Assembly: GCA_030248215.1 (NCBI GenBank)
Contig: JASANG010002563.1
Coordinates: forward strand, 47,461-111,460
Direction of reading: 5' to 3'
DNA length: 64,000 bases
Origin: Enoplolaimus lenunculus
Lineage: Eukaryota > Nematoda > Enoplea > Enoplida > Thoracostomopsidae
The position numbers and the translations under genes were made by a program. The notes below the pieces were generated by a model that was not told the DNA's origin, made no database searches, and saw only the letters and a list, made by a program, of their open reading frames with translations. Shown here piece by piece: positions 33,717 through 45,751 of this stretch (within the stretch, counting starts at the first letter, position 1; each line of letters starts with the position of its first letter).

Positions 33717-35032
33717 ATCTTTTCTATGCCAGTCTAACTTCAAGATTGATAAAATATTGTATGAACCTGTAATTATATGATTTCTGTTTTAAGGCTTTTT
33801 GGTTTAGCTTTATACAAGTTTAAGCATTCATCACTCAATCTGCAACTACTGCGCTATTTTCAAAATACATTGTTTATTTTTACGTACCATTTTCTGTGAT
33901 AATACAACGGCGGGTAGCTGTCAGAAGCACAAAAATTGAAATTATTGATCAGCATTTTGGTGCTATACAAAACATTGATAGAATGCTTAGTCAATTATTG
34001 ATGGTTACGTTGCATTAAGAACGCTTGAAATTTGATCTTTATGCATATACTTATTAACCATTCAGCCACCATTGTGTTTAGTTTTTCGTCCTGTATTAAT
34101 ATTCATTTTGTTTTGCAAGCTTTAGTTTGCTGTTACTATTCATACACGTGCCTCGTGTAATTCCAGCTGAATTTGAGTTTATGCGCTTTGGTATTAAGTA
34201 TATACATATATGTCGTAATTTTATTATGTTCAGCATAATATGTTTATAGTAACATTTTTTATATCTTCAGTAAAATTGTAGTTGTGTTTTGCGTTTGTTT
34301 GCTGCGTAATTTCAAATTCGACTCGTATTGCCAAGAGTGGAATGGTAGCAGTGTGCCAAAGAATTTGCAAGGATTATGTATAGGTGGCAAGTGCCACGTC
34401 TTAGTTTTTTTGTGAGATCCAGCTTGACTGATTGCATATACTTTGCTTAGGGTCAATCGAGGCACATTTGCAAATCGAAACCAGAACCTGATATGCCAGA
34501 ACTTTTACGAAAATTCTCATAGCGTTCACTTTAATTTGGAATCCCACAGTAGGCATTTTAAAGAATGAAGTTGCACAAGGCCACAATAGTAAAGGTTCGG
34601 CCTATGTTTATGACTGTGAAACCGGGAACTGCTAAACCCGAACTTTGAATTGAGTTGAAGTTTGACTTTGACTTCATTAAATTATTTTAATATTTCATGG
34701 TGACAAACATTTCGGATGGTTCACAAGGCGTATATCCGTTTCGACCTTGGCCACCATATGAAAATCTGGCTAACAACGTTTTGTTAAGAAAAAGTCTAAA
34801 AAACGTTAACACCTTGCAACGTTCTGTATTTAATTTGTTAAAATAATGTGCGTAGATATAGCAAAGGCACGTAAGCCGAAGCTAAATTCTAAAGCAAACT
34901 AGGGTACTTTCTTACCGTTGTCTGTCCAGAAGTAAGCCGAATAGTCTAAAGACAGTTATTGCAAATAGCACGGCATGCATAGTCTTTTTAGCGACTTTTT
35001 TACTAAAATCACATTAAGCGAAAACTCGATAG
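33717..35032. other. Intergenic DNA, nothing recognised
   Basis: Between the TTAGGC-type element and the LTR element I see no exon with splice sites and no repeat ends. Confidence 0.4.
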
Positions 35033-38000
35033 TGTTGCGGACCACCCAGTTTGTTTTTTTGCAGAAACTTTTAGTCTAAAATTGCATTTTATTGCAAATT
35101 ACCGCAGTGAAACTGCACTGTTTGCGACCACCATACACAACTGATTTAAAGCGTACGGTTAAGTTTGCGAGTTGTTTGCTGTATTTAGTGATGTTTAAAC
35201 GTGTGTTTGCATTAAAGTTTATGAATATTTCGTAAACACACCAGTATCGGCCGCGCAAATATTTTTCCTGGAGGCAAAAATATTAAACGTAGTTTCTTCA
35301 ATGTATATGGAATCGTCCGTATATGTGTCGAGAAAACGCACTTGGGCTATCGATGGCGGTAGCGTTTGTTTTGAACGAAATTTAATTAATCATTACTGGA
35401 TTAAAAGAGATGCTTATTTTAAAGATTTTTTTCGTTTATGCGCAAAATTTGTGCAACATACGTGTCTGGCTAAACTAACGTTTACCCAGTAGTCGCACGC
35501 AATAATACAACACCATGGTGTTCAATTGTGAGTAGAATTTGGTTTAACTATTTGTATTAGAAAAATGCACATACATTAACAGTGATGTGTTAATTAGTGC
35601 AACATTATTGTATGGGTAATTTCATTTTATTTCAGCATTCTTGAGTACCAAGCTGGATGATTTTTTATTGTTTTAAAACCGATGTCCAGGCATAAGACCC
35701 AAGCTCCGCCATCGGAGCCGGGGTGAACACTTGATTGGCCAAGGTCTACAGAGGGAAGTGGGTAAGGATTTGTTACCCGACAAGCACTCTACCCACGCAA
35801 ACAAGAATTTTTTCCCGCGGGTATATCCGCGCAAAAAAAGGATCATACACGACGCACCTTTTACCTACGCGCAGTCCTGCACTTTTTGAGATTGATTATC
35901 CTCATTAGCATTTTAAAGAGTATTTTAACAAAAATTCCAGCAAAGTGTACTTTTTCAGTACTGAGAAAAACATTAAAACTGATTTTTGGCTTTTCTTCAT
36001 TCAAGCGGAAAAATATGTTAAAATTTAATTGCCTAAGAAGTTTAAAAGGCAAAATTTAAAAAATTTTATTATCTTAGAGGTCTAATGAGCCTATCAATTA
36101 GGCTTGGAAACTAGAAATTTCGCACTATAAAAGAACAATTTTCAACTAAAAAGAGCAGTTGGATTTCGAGGCGTGGTTGTTTTAAGTCATTTTTGAACAG
36201 TTTTATTGGGCAGTTTTTAGTGTGTGCACGTTTGTTAATCTTTGACTTGAAATTTCTTTTGTCCATTATAGAATTGGAGCGTTATTATTTACAATAACAT
36301 ACACTTGGTCAAGTAGTGATACAAATATTCCGTCAATTGTGGATCGAACTCCATTATCGTGTGAATCATCTGAACTGTTAGTCAGGTCGGGCGTAAGTGT
36401 AAGAACACCTAGACAGCATAGATACGAACTTAGAAACATGGATCAACTTCAACAGGATGTCACACACTTGACACAAAATGTGAGACAGCTTCCTGATGGT
36501 ATGGCTCATATGAATTCTGCCCTTGCCCAAACTAGGGTAACTGGTACTACCGATACCGATCTGGTAATACATCCGTTTCACGGAGGAGTAACGGGCCCTG
36601 ATTTTAACACATGGTTAGAAAATTTTAATTTAATTTGCGCGGCAAAACTGATAGATGATGAGATGAAATAGCGGGTATTACCTGCATATCTTAGAGATAT
36701 TGCAAAGGATATATACGATGGGCTAGCTACTGAGGATAAACGCAGTTTTAAATCAATTTGCACTGCATTAGAGCGTAAGCTAGGATCCCCGGAGTTAGCA
36801 GTTTATCATGAAGCTGCCTTACAAGCCGCGAACAAATGGAAGGCGAATGTTATATTCTTATTTAAAAGCTATTAAAAGAGCGTGTCGACGAGCCTATGCA
36901 GGCGAGTCAGAGGAAACGATCCGCCGTTTTATTATTGGGAAATTGTTTTCGGGAATTCGCTCTTCTGAAATTAAGGCTCAAGTATTTAAGGAAATGCCCA
37001 TACATACATTGCAACAAGCAGATAATATTGCTATGCGTTTAGATATGCAGGCAATAATTTTTCCCAAAACTCAAGGTACCCTGGGGATACAAAATTATCT
37101 GCCACAACCACAAAATATTGATAGTACAATACCAACCAATACTGGGCAACAAAGACACACCAATAATAAACGCATGGAGCGTTCCCTGGAACACTTGATT
37201 CGCACACAACAGGGTTTAATAAACTCTGTAAACCGGGTGCAAGATAAGATTCAGATGATGGAGAGAAATCATAACAAAATACGGGGAAATACACATTTTA
37301 ATTACAGACAAGCAAATCCGGCTAGTCAACAGGCATATAATAGGCGCATTATTTAATAATCCTAGAACTACCACAAACTCGTTAAGATGTTATACATGTG
37401 GCAAGATTGGCCATACTGCCGCAGGATGTCAGATAGCAAGACAAGTACCATTAGATAGCAGTAAAAATTCATACACTTCAGCAAGAACTGGGTTCAGACC
37501 ATCTTATAATACTAGACAACAAACTCAGACATGGAACCCACGACAAACACAGTATTATTCTAGCTCCGCACCCCAACAAAATACACAAACACGCAACATA
37601 AGTAATGCTGCGGCAGAAGTCGCAGCAGTTATTAGAAAAACATCAGATGAAACTACGTTGCGTAAAATTCAGAACGAATTAGAAGAAACTAAGAAGAAAT
37701 TTGACCAAGTAAGCAAGGAAAAAGAAGTATTACTAAAACAGAAAGCAATGTTAGTCGAGAAAATTTATCCTGAAGTTGTAACTTGTGTTGGAATGGTAGT
37801 AATTGGTGAAACTAAGGAAAAACAGATAGGCCAAACCATGAAAGAAAATCGGAGTGAATCGTTGACTACATGAAGCAATTTGAATGATTGTAATTTAAAT
37901 TGCTTTCCCAAAAATCAAATTTCAATTACGTCGGAGATCGGAATTAGTGGTGGTGATAATTCTCAAACAATAGACGATATTAAAGAAAAGGAATTAAGTG

Positions 38001-40493
38001 TAGCACAAATTACGAATCGATATTGCTCACAACCAGATATACACAAGATAACTTTTAATATTGCAGTTCCTCAAGACTCTGTAGCTCCTAAAAGTAAATG
38101 TTTTCAGTTTTATAATATAACTGCAAGCAAAGAAAACTATAAATTTTCTGGATATCGTTGGAACAGGTTTCGAGAGAGGCTTGCAGATCAAAGTTAACCT
38201 CGCATAAATCAAATAAATCAGAATATCAAATCGAACATTTTGCACATACAGAGATATTAGACGATTATGTTGTCAAAAATTTGTCACCTTCGATAAATAT
38301 CAGTGACTGTAACAACATATCAGAATGCTTCTTAATTAGTCACAAAGCTTACAGTGAATGTTTCATTTGCCCTATAACGTGTTGTTGCGAAATAATTGAT
38401 ATTGAATTATATAAATTACAGGCAGCTCCATTTTATTTGACAGACCGATCAAATCAAACCAGTGAAGTGGTCAGGTGTGACGTTCAAATCGCATTTTCAC
38501 CGTCACAACACCTACATCTCATGGAACAACCACAATGCGAGTATATAAATATTACACATAAGAAACGGAATTACATCAAAATCAGATTCTATCACGGGGA
38601 AAATTTTAAAATTAAGAAATTACAAACAACGGGTATAGGCCCACCAATGTATACTAATACTGACATATTACGATTAAGTCTCACCGACCTTACTATATTA
38701 GGGCCAGAGTTGGTGCTAGATAATTTGGTCAAGCGAGCCTAATTTCCAGAACCATATTCAAGTAGTTATAATCATAGGATCGGTTTTATAGATAAACTGA
38801 ATATGTACGAATTGTCATATAACGATTATGTTGATACAAAAAGCAAGTTGTCAAAGGAATTATGTGTCATTCAAAAAACATTTTTTGACGAATTCCGGAC
38901 GCCCCCTAGGAGACCTTCAATTAAATATGATTTAACAACTACTACTCCTAAAAATTTAGAAGGTACGCCATTAGTTAAACCACAAAAACCTATAACCAAA
39001 TTTATAACACCATGGCTCAGCGTGATATGTTTACTTACCATAATAAATGCAGTAAATGCCACGATGGCTGGAGATTTAAATAAATTTCACTCCCAAATTT
39101 TTCCTGGGGTAGGAATGGGCATAGAGCCTAGCGGTATACTCCTTACGTCAGAACGTTCAGAGTATGTCCCGATCATGTTGCATATGCAGCATAGCTTTCA
39201 CAACTTTTTCTTCGTTTATTTTACAAATGTTCTCAAGTACTGCCATAATTAATAAATAAAAAAATCAATAGCCGTTACCTTGTAATCGTAACATTACGTG
39301 CACACACTAAAAACTGCCCAATAAAACTGTTCGAAAATGACTTAAAACAACCACGCCTCGAAATCCAACTGCCCTTTTTAGTTGAAAATTGTTCTTTTGT
39401 AGTGCGAAATTTCTAGTTTCCAAGCCTGATTGATAGGCTCATTAGACCTCTAAGATAATAAAATTTTAAATTTTGCCTTTTTAAACTTCTTAGGCAATTA
39501 AATTTTAACATATTTTTCCGCTTGAATGAAGAAAAGCCAAAAATCAGTTTTAATGTTTTTCTCAGTACTGAAAAAGTACGCTTTGCTGGAATTTTTGTTA
39601 AAATACTCTTTAAAATGCTAATGAGGATAATCAATCTCAAAAAGTGCAGGACTGCGCGTAGGTAAAAGGTGGGTCGTGTATGATCCTTTTTTGCGCGGAT
39701 ACACCCGCGGGTAAAAAAATTCTTGTTTAAGTGGGTAGAGTGCTTGTCGGGTAACAAATCCTTACCCAGTTCCCTCTGTAGACCTTGGCCAATCAAGTGT
39801 TCACCCCGGCTCCGATGGCGGAGCTTGGGTCTTATGCCTGGACATCGGTTTTAAAACAATAAAAAATCATCCAGCTTGGTACTCAAGAATGCTGAAATGA
39901 AATGAAATTACCCATACAATAATGTTGCACTAATTAACACATCACTGTTAATGTATGTGCATTTTTCTAATACAAATAGTTAAACCAAATTCTACTCACA
40001 ATTGAACACCATGGTGTTGTATTATTGCGTGCGACTACTGGGTAAACGTTTGTTTAGCCAGACACGTATTTTGCACAAATTTTGCGCATAAACGAAAAAA
40101 TCTTTAAAATAAGCATCTCTTTTAATCCAGTAATGATTAATTAAATTTCGTTCAAAACAAACGCTACCGCCATCGATAGCCCAAGTGCCTTTTCTCGACA
40201 CATATACGGACGATTCCATGTGCATTGAAGAAACTACGTTTAATATTTTTGCCGCCAGGAAAAATATTTTCGCGGCCGATACTGGTGTGTTTACGAAATA
40301 TTCATAAACATTAATGCAAACACACGTTTAAACATCACTAAATACAGCAAACAACTCGCAAACTTAACCGTACGCTTTAAATCAGTTGTGTATGGTGGTC
40401 GCAAACAGTGCAGTTTCACTGCGGTAATTTGCAATAAAATGCAATTTTAGACTAAAAGTTTCTGCAAAAAAACAAACTGGGTGGTCCGCAACA
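35033..40493. mobile_element. LTR retroelement fossil, copy 1, with inverted LTR arms
   Basis: An old retrovirus-like element of the same family as 59457-64000. Parts: a left arm (35033-36231) that is the first 1.2 kb of the family LTR, including a CTATAAAAG TATA box; an internal region (about 36330-39230) with gag-like capsid and one CCHC zinc knuckle near 37385-37425, then a Cys-rich segment and a hydrophobic segment of possible envelope origin; a short piece of LTR 3' end (about 39200-39293); and a right arm (39296-40493) that is the LTR again in reverse orientation. The arms are about 98 percent alike by eye, so it is young. The coding region is broken in roughly half a dozen places. No reverse transcriptase region is seen. 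The inverted right arm is not a normal provirus layout and suggests rearrangement or self-integration. Confidence 0.8.
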
Positions 40494-40701
40494 CCACTCC
40501 CTCCTTAAAGCCTTTGCCCTGCAATGGCTTACCTTTAAAACCTTTCTGGAATCGATGTATGATCCGTGCAGTAGTATTGATTGGGGATTTGAGGAGTCTA
40601 AAAATCACTAAAAATTTCATAGTCCCTGTATTTGAATCGTAACAATAGGCTCTGCAGAAAAGGTGTAAATATTGCCCAATGGTTGCAATAGAAGAAATCT
40701 T

Positions 40702-42250
40702 ATGGATATAATTCGCCAAATACAAAGCGGTCGCGATGACGTAACTCGTGGCTCACGTGATGACACCAGTGAACTTGAGGTGCAACTGGAAACAGCGTTG
40801 GACCAAATTCGGCAATGGCCTGTGCCATATCAGGTTGCTGCTGGTGGGGCGTCTGGATGGTAAGAGCGTAAACTTGGTTTGATGTTTGACTGACCTCTTG
40901 CGAATTGTTCATCAGCCACTTTGTATAGGCATTCGTTGCTTTTCGAAGCTGGTACCTTACGGTGAAAATTAAGGGGTTTTCTTTAGCGGAACAATGTGCA
41001 TGTATATTTTTAGGTTTTAAAATATTGAAAAACATGCGACTAAAACTTTGTGTTTCGATGTGTGTAGTGAAATTGCTTCCAGGTCGCATCACAAATTTTT
41101 ATACAATGGATAGTGTACTGGGTTATGTGTAACAGAAACGTCATTTTGGTTTTTGGCGTCACATTGTTTAGTATTAATTTGACATTCAAATTTTAAACTG
41201 AACCAAACACGTTTTAATCGGTTAATGTGTTAGGGTTTTTCGGGTTGAATACGGTGCCTTTTAATGAAATTGTAAGAAACCGAAGAATATATGTTGAATC
41301 TGCTGTACAATTTGTACTTGTATAATATGTTTCATTTAGGGCGCTTGGATTTGTTACGATGAAAGTTGGAAAAAGTATATTTTGGCTCGCTGGGATTGGT
41401 TTTCTGTTGGTTCAGGTTAGTGCCGTGTTTAATTTCATGTTGGAGTAATTTTTTATTATATATACATGTTTGTTACCTGATGCGCCCGATCTGTTCTGGC
41501 AATTTTATTGTGTATAATATTTGTCTGGTATTACCAAAAAGTGAAGCTATACTTTTATGCCAAACAGCGCCCTCCGGACCACGCGGGAAAGACGCCGACG
41601 ACAAGTAAGCGTCTCCCTTTGTCCATCAAAGGGACCGTGTTAGCATTATTTTTATTGGTTGATGGATTAAAATTTTCACAAGTTGGTTTTTTAAATTTTA
41701 ACTTGCAACGGTCATAGAAGCAAAGCAGTGATGTCTAGTAGTGTAGTATTTTCAGTATGCAACTCACAAAGGTTACGTCCGTGTTGAATGGGGAACCAAT
41801 TGGCAAGATGTTGACTCCGCGGATGGAAGCAATAACCGAAAGCGAGAACCGAAAACGTATGATTTTCGAAGAAGGCGGGCCTTGAGAACTGTGTCGTGGT
41901 ATGAAAAGGTAAGTATTCTGCCGTGTTAACATAAATGTATTTATTTTTTTGTTTTATAGGAATATGTTCATTAAAGGGCTGTTGTCTTGACAGGAACCAT
42001 GCAGGAGTTTTGGAAGTCTATACAATTTTTGTTGTCTTACGATCTACAACTTGTTTTTGTTCAAACTCACTATTTTCGTACATATATTAAGGTAAAATCA
42101 GTGTGCGAAAATGTTAAATAAAAATGTTCAATTTAGACTCTCCAAATCGCTGTTTCCGGTTTGTTTCAGATGCAGCATTTGTTCCGCCGAAATCCATATT
42201 TCGCGAGTGGGATTTGCTCTGGGTTTTTGTTTGGCCTGGGATCCGGTTAG
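40702..42250 (+). CDS. FUN14-domain protein B (FUNDC1-like), paralogue of gene A
   Basis: Exons 40702-40859, 41340-41415, 41756-41908 and 42170-42250, all GT-AG and in phase: 468 nt, 155 residues, the length of human FUNDC1. The ATG is the first after an in-frame stop. The N-terminus is acidic (RDDVTRGSRDDTSELEVQLE), then VPYQVAAGGASGW leads into helix 1 (ALGFVTMKVGKSIFWLAGIG, FLLVQ). Then comes YATHKGYVRVEW, matching human LANHTGYIKVDW, then a basic loop (RKREPK, RRRR), and the last exon MQHLFRRNPYFASGICSGFL with FGLGSG and stop. Exon 2 (76 bp) and exon 4 (81 bp) are the same sizes as in gene A and the intron phases match, so the two arose by duplication. Predicted to be in the mitochondrial outer membrane. 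No canonical LC3-binding YxxL is evident. Confidence 0.9.
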
Positions 42251-42741
42251 ACGTACATGTAGGTTTATATGGATTTATTTCCGGTGGTCTGGTCGAAAAC
42301 TTTACGACTGCACAGACTCTGTATGCTGAAGATGACTTGGAGGTTGTTGAATACATACATAGTGAACGAATTGGAACCGGATCACTGGTTGTAAACTGAA
42401 TGGGCTGCTTTTAGGGCGAAATCAGTCGTGTGTTTGTATCTTACAGGGGCGTAGCCGGGATTTTATTTTGGAAAGACATAAAATTCAACGAAAGCATTAC
42501 GGGCGAGTGTGAATTTTTGAACCATAACTTGCAATATGAAGATTGGAAAGCTGCTGACGATACATTTATTTTAGTCCTTTCCGAAATTTCTAGAAGTATA
42601 TTTGCAAATACTCCCGTGTATACGCCTCTGATGCCGAACCTTACTGGTTGGCATGTATTTTTTTAAAAAGCATATTGTATTGCGTAATTTTTTGTGTATA
42701 ACCTACTTTATTTTTGCCATTCTATGGTTTAGAGTGTGTTT

Positions 42742-42747
42742 AATAAA
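42742..42747 (+). promoter_or_regulatory. Possible polyadenylation signal for FUN14-domain gene B
   Basis: AATAAA about 490 bp after the stop, followed by a GT-rich stretch (CAGTGGTTTGAGTTT). It is the first AATAAA downstream that I see; the distance makes it tentative. Confidence 0.3.
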
Positions 42748-43029
42748 ACACAGTGGTTTGAGTTTATTTGAAATTTTTTAATTAGCTATTATACGCTATC
42801 ATTGTTGTAAAATCAGTTAAATGTTAACAAATCTTACATTGGCTTGAAAGCAAATTAAGGAATTATTTGATATATAATTGAGAGAGATAAATTTACTTCG
42901 ATATTAAAGTAAAATCATACACAAAAACTAACAGGAAAAGTATAGATACACACTGTAAACAAATTAAGAGAAAACTTCATAATCACTTGAAGAACATCCA
43001 ATAACGGAACTACATTCGTAGACTAAGCT

Positions 43030-43208
43030 ATGTACTTTAAGGAGCATAACAGTAGATTAAGCGTATTCCTAAGCCTAAGCTTAAGCCCAAACGTTTCAAA
43101 AATGTGTTCCTAAGCCTAAGCCTATGCAAAAAAATGTAATCTAGAATGTAAACTTACTTTTTTATAGACCCACCAGTAATCTGGACGCCCCTTAAAGTAA
43201 CATGGGCC
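43030..43208. mobile_element. TTAGGC-type TIR element, left end decayed
   Basis: AGTAGATTAAGCGTATTCCT, then CCTAAGCCTAAGC, and right end GGACGCCCCTTAAAGTAACA TGGGCC. The sequence is very close to 33521-33716 throughout the interior. Confidence 0.7.
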
Positions 43209-43618
43209 CTAATTCTTATAGGGCATCAGCTACGAAAAAGTGTGGTTTTGAAAACCATGATGGGTGAAACTTCGACCCCATTCTTTTCTAACTCAACGCG
43301 GGATCTCCAAATTGAATATATCGCATATTGTACAACATAGTTGAACACAATAGCATGGTTTGATCCTTTTACTTTCCCTATGAATACTTCAGCAATATTT
43401 ATTTCACTACTTCCACTTATCGCTTGCAGTAATGGCGTTAATTTACTAATAAAATCATTTGCTCTGGGGCAGGGCCCGTATACTCAAAATGTGTGTAGCA
43501 CCTATCACCAGTCAAATCCCTGTAAGCCGTTGGTAAATGTTTTAGTTTTTACGCTTATTTGCTACGAAATCTCAGTATTTTTACGCAAAATTACACTAAG
43601 TCAAAATGACACTAGTAG

Positions 43619-44416
43619 TTATACCCTGGCTTCTTCACAGCTTGAAAATTTCCGCCGGGGGGCGTTTCCTGGAGGCCCCCAGGAGTTTCCTGGGAGGCAG
43701 CTGATTTTGCTGGGGAGCAGTTTTCCTGGGGGCCCCCAGATGATCTGGGGGGTCCTGGGGGGCAGGTTTAAAATTTTGCAAGCCGACTTTTTGGACCATT
43801 TTTTCATTCTAGACCGTGTTTCCAACTCAACGTAAGATAACTCATCGCTCAACATGACAAAAATTTCTCGCAAACGCTAATAACAATAATTTTAACTAAT
43901 ATTACGTATATACTGACAGCTTAACCAGAAGTTGAAAGAAGCACAATTATATAAAATATAGATAATCTATAATTGAAACTGTCATTAATATATATTTTGT
44001 ATATTAGTCACAGCTTCAATTTATCATAAGGCTCAGGCGGGTTGAACTTGCTGCTGCAAGGTACTTCGAATGCTGTATGCCCTGAAACGGTCTTTATATA
44101 ATTGTGCTTTTTCAGTTCATTATTGAATTGTATTAGTTACTACCGGTATTTGTAACGCTATTAAAAATTATGAGTACTCAGCGTAATATAAAATCATATT
44201 TTGCCTAATGTCCGCCTCAAAAAAGTCCAGGTCTTTATGTTTTAACATTGAAAATTTTTGGCTTAGAAAAGTCCTGGGGGTCCCCCAGCAAAAAAATTTG
44301 CTGGGGGCGGCCGAAAATTCGCCGGGGGGCCTTTCCTGGGGGCGGCAAAATTTTCACCGAGGGGAAAATGAAAATTTCGAAGTGCTGACCCCCCCGTGGA
44401 GAAGCCAGGTTATACC
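43619..44416. mobile_element. TIR element with G-rich palindromic interior
   Basis: Left TTATACCCTGGCTTCTTCAC and reverse-complemented right GGTATAACCTGGCTTCTCCAC form the ends. Just inside both ends are G-rich blocks with self-complementary words such as CCTGGGGGCCCCCAG and GTCCTGGGGGTCCCCCAG (43655-43770 and 44265-44400). The middle is AT-rich. Several runs of four or more G on one strand could form quadruplexes. No coding region. Confidence 0.6.
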
Positions 44417-44689
44417 CCCCGCAGAAGACGAAACTGCCTGGACGTGAAGTTTTTGCATTTATAAAAGTTACGCCTACCGACGAGCTTGATTCTCAAAATG
44501 AAAGTTTTAAAATGATTGTTTGACAATTTTCTGCAGACTATTATGGCTTTAATTAATGAATTCAACATAATTTTTTGTTACTGCTTCCACCAGCTTGACA
44601 CTTGTTGCTCCAGCAAAATTTATGAAATTCGGGCTGTATGTTTTCACACTCAGACACAATTAGTTCCTCCCGGTTAAAATATGCGGCCA

Positions 44690-44860
44690 AGGGGCGGAAC
44701 AGTATCATAAGGCATATTCCGAAGCCTATAAGCCTACGCGTAAGAATGAGTTTATTCCTAAGCCTAAACCAAGCAAAAAAATTAGTCTAAAGCTTAAGCG
44801 TACTTTACTAGCTCTAGTCCCACAGAAAAACGTTCCGCCCCAGTGACCTTTACATGGGTC
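44690..44860. mobile_element. TTAGGC-type TIR element copy
   Basis: GCGGCCAAGGGGCGGAACAG at left and GTTCCGCCCCAGTGACCTTT at right. Interior AAGCCTATAAGCCTACGCG and CCTAAGCCTAAACC. Same subfamily as 22430-22616. Confidence 0.65.
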
Positions 44861-45370
44861 AAATTTGCAAACTGGTTTACTTACTTTTGTATGACGTATT
44901 GTTTGCGATTTTTTCAACTCCGGTTGAACCCCGGTAATACGGTATGTATATAACAGCTGGAAAACGAGGTTCCGTTCAATATATTATCGACGCTTAGGAT
45001 AACAAAGCACACAAATTTATTAAAACGCAAAGCATAAGTTATGAACTGAATTAAAAAGCGGAAAAAATATCTGTTTCTTGACTTCAAAACACAGTATCGA
45101 GTCACAACTGCAAACCAGCCAACCCGCCAACGATTGCTTTTCGGACCTAAGCCCTTATTGTTAACAAATCAACAAATTTTAATCCAACGCGAGCACTACT
45201 TGTTAGCTGGTGCAAGAAGCCTTTAACTGTGAAACAACATGCACGGTTGCATCGGTTACGGCTCTTGTTTCAAAACGATATTGTTTTCTGATAGTAACAT
45301 TTAGTGTCACGAGCACATAAAGAGGTATATAATTATCTTCAAAATACACACAATATACAAAACACATTCT

Positions 45371-45610
45371 TCGGGTGCCGCTATGCTTTTCGTGACGACC
45401 GGCACCGTCCGTCATCGTACGATGCCACGGTCACAGATGGCGCCGCACAGGTGACGCATGGCGCCCTGTGACAACTATAGCGCAACCCTAAATTTGCCGC
45501 TATACTTGTCACGTAGCGCCGTCCGGCACCGCAAATCGGAATTTCTTGTCTACAAATTCTTATGCGGTGCCATGCGGCAACTTAATGTGCTATACTGAAC
45601 CACATGAAAA
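45371..45610. repeat. GC-rich repeat with GGTGCC / GGCACC words
   Basis: Opposing words GGGTGCCGCTATGCTTTTCG and CCGCTATACTTGTCACGTAG, plus several ATGGCGCC and GCGGTGCCATGCGGCAA words. Related to the patches at 12998, 20730 and 26530. Ends not fixed. Confidence 0.4.
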
Positions 45611-45751
45611 TATTCAAAAAGTATAGTGCCTTCCTAATTTTTGCTAACAAACTACAGTGATATTTACACACGTCTCAGAATATCAATAAACGTTCGTTTT
45701 AATGATCACTAAATTTTACACTGAATGCCGCCTTTTCAAAATCAGATCAAC

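Noticed and set aside
14786-44860. TTAGGC tracts as a telomere or an interstitial chromosome fusion site
   Set aside because: The tracts are only two or three units, occur in both orientations and always sit inside TIR elements.
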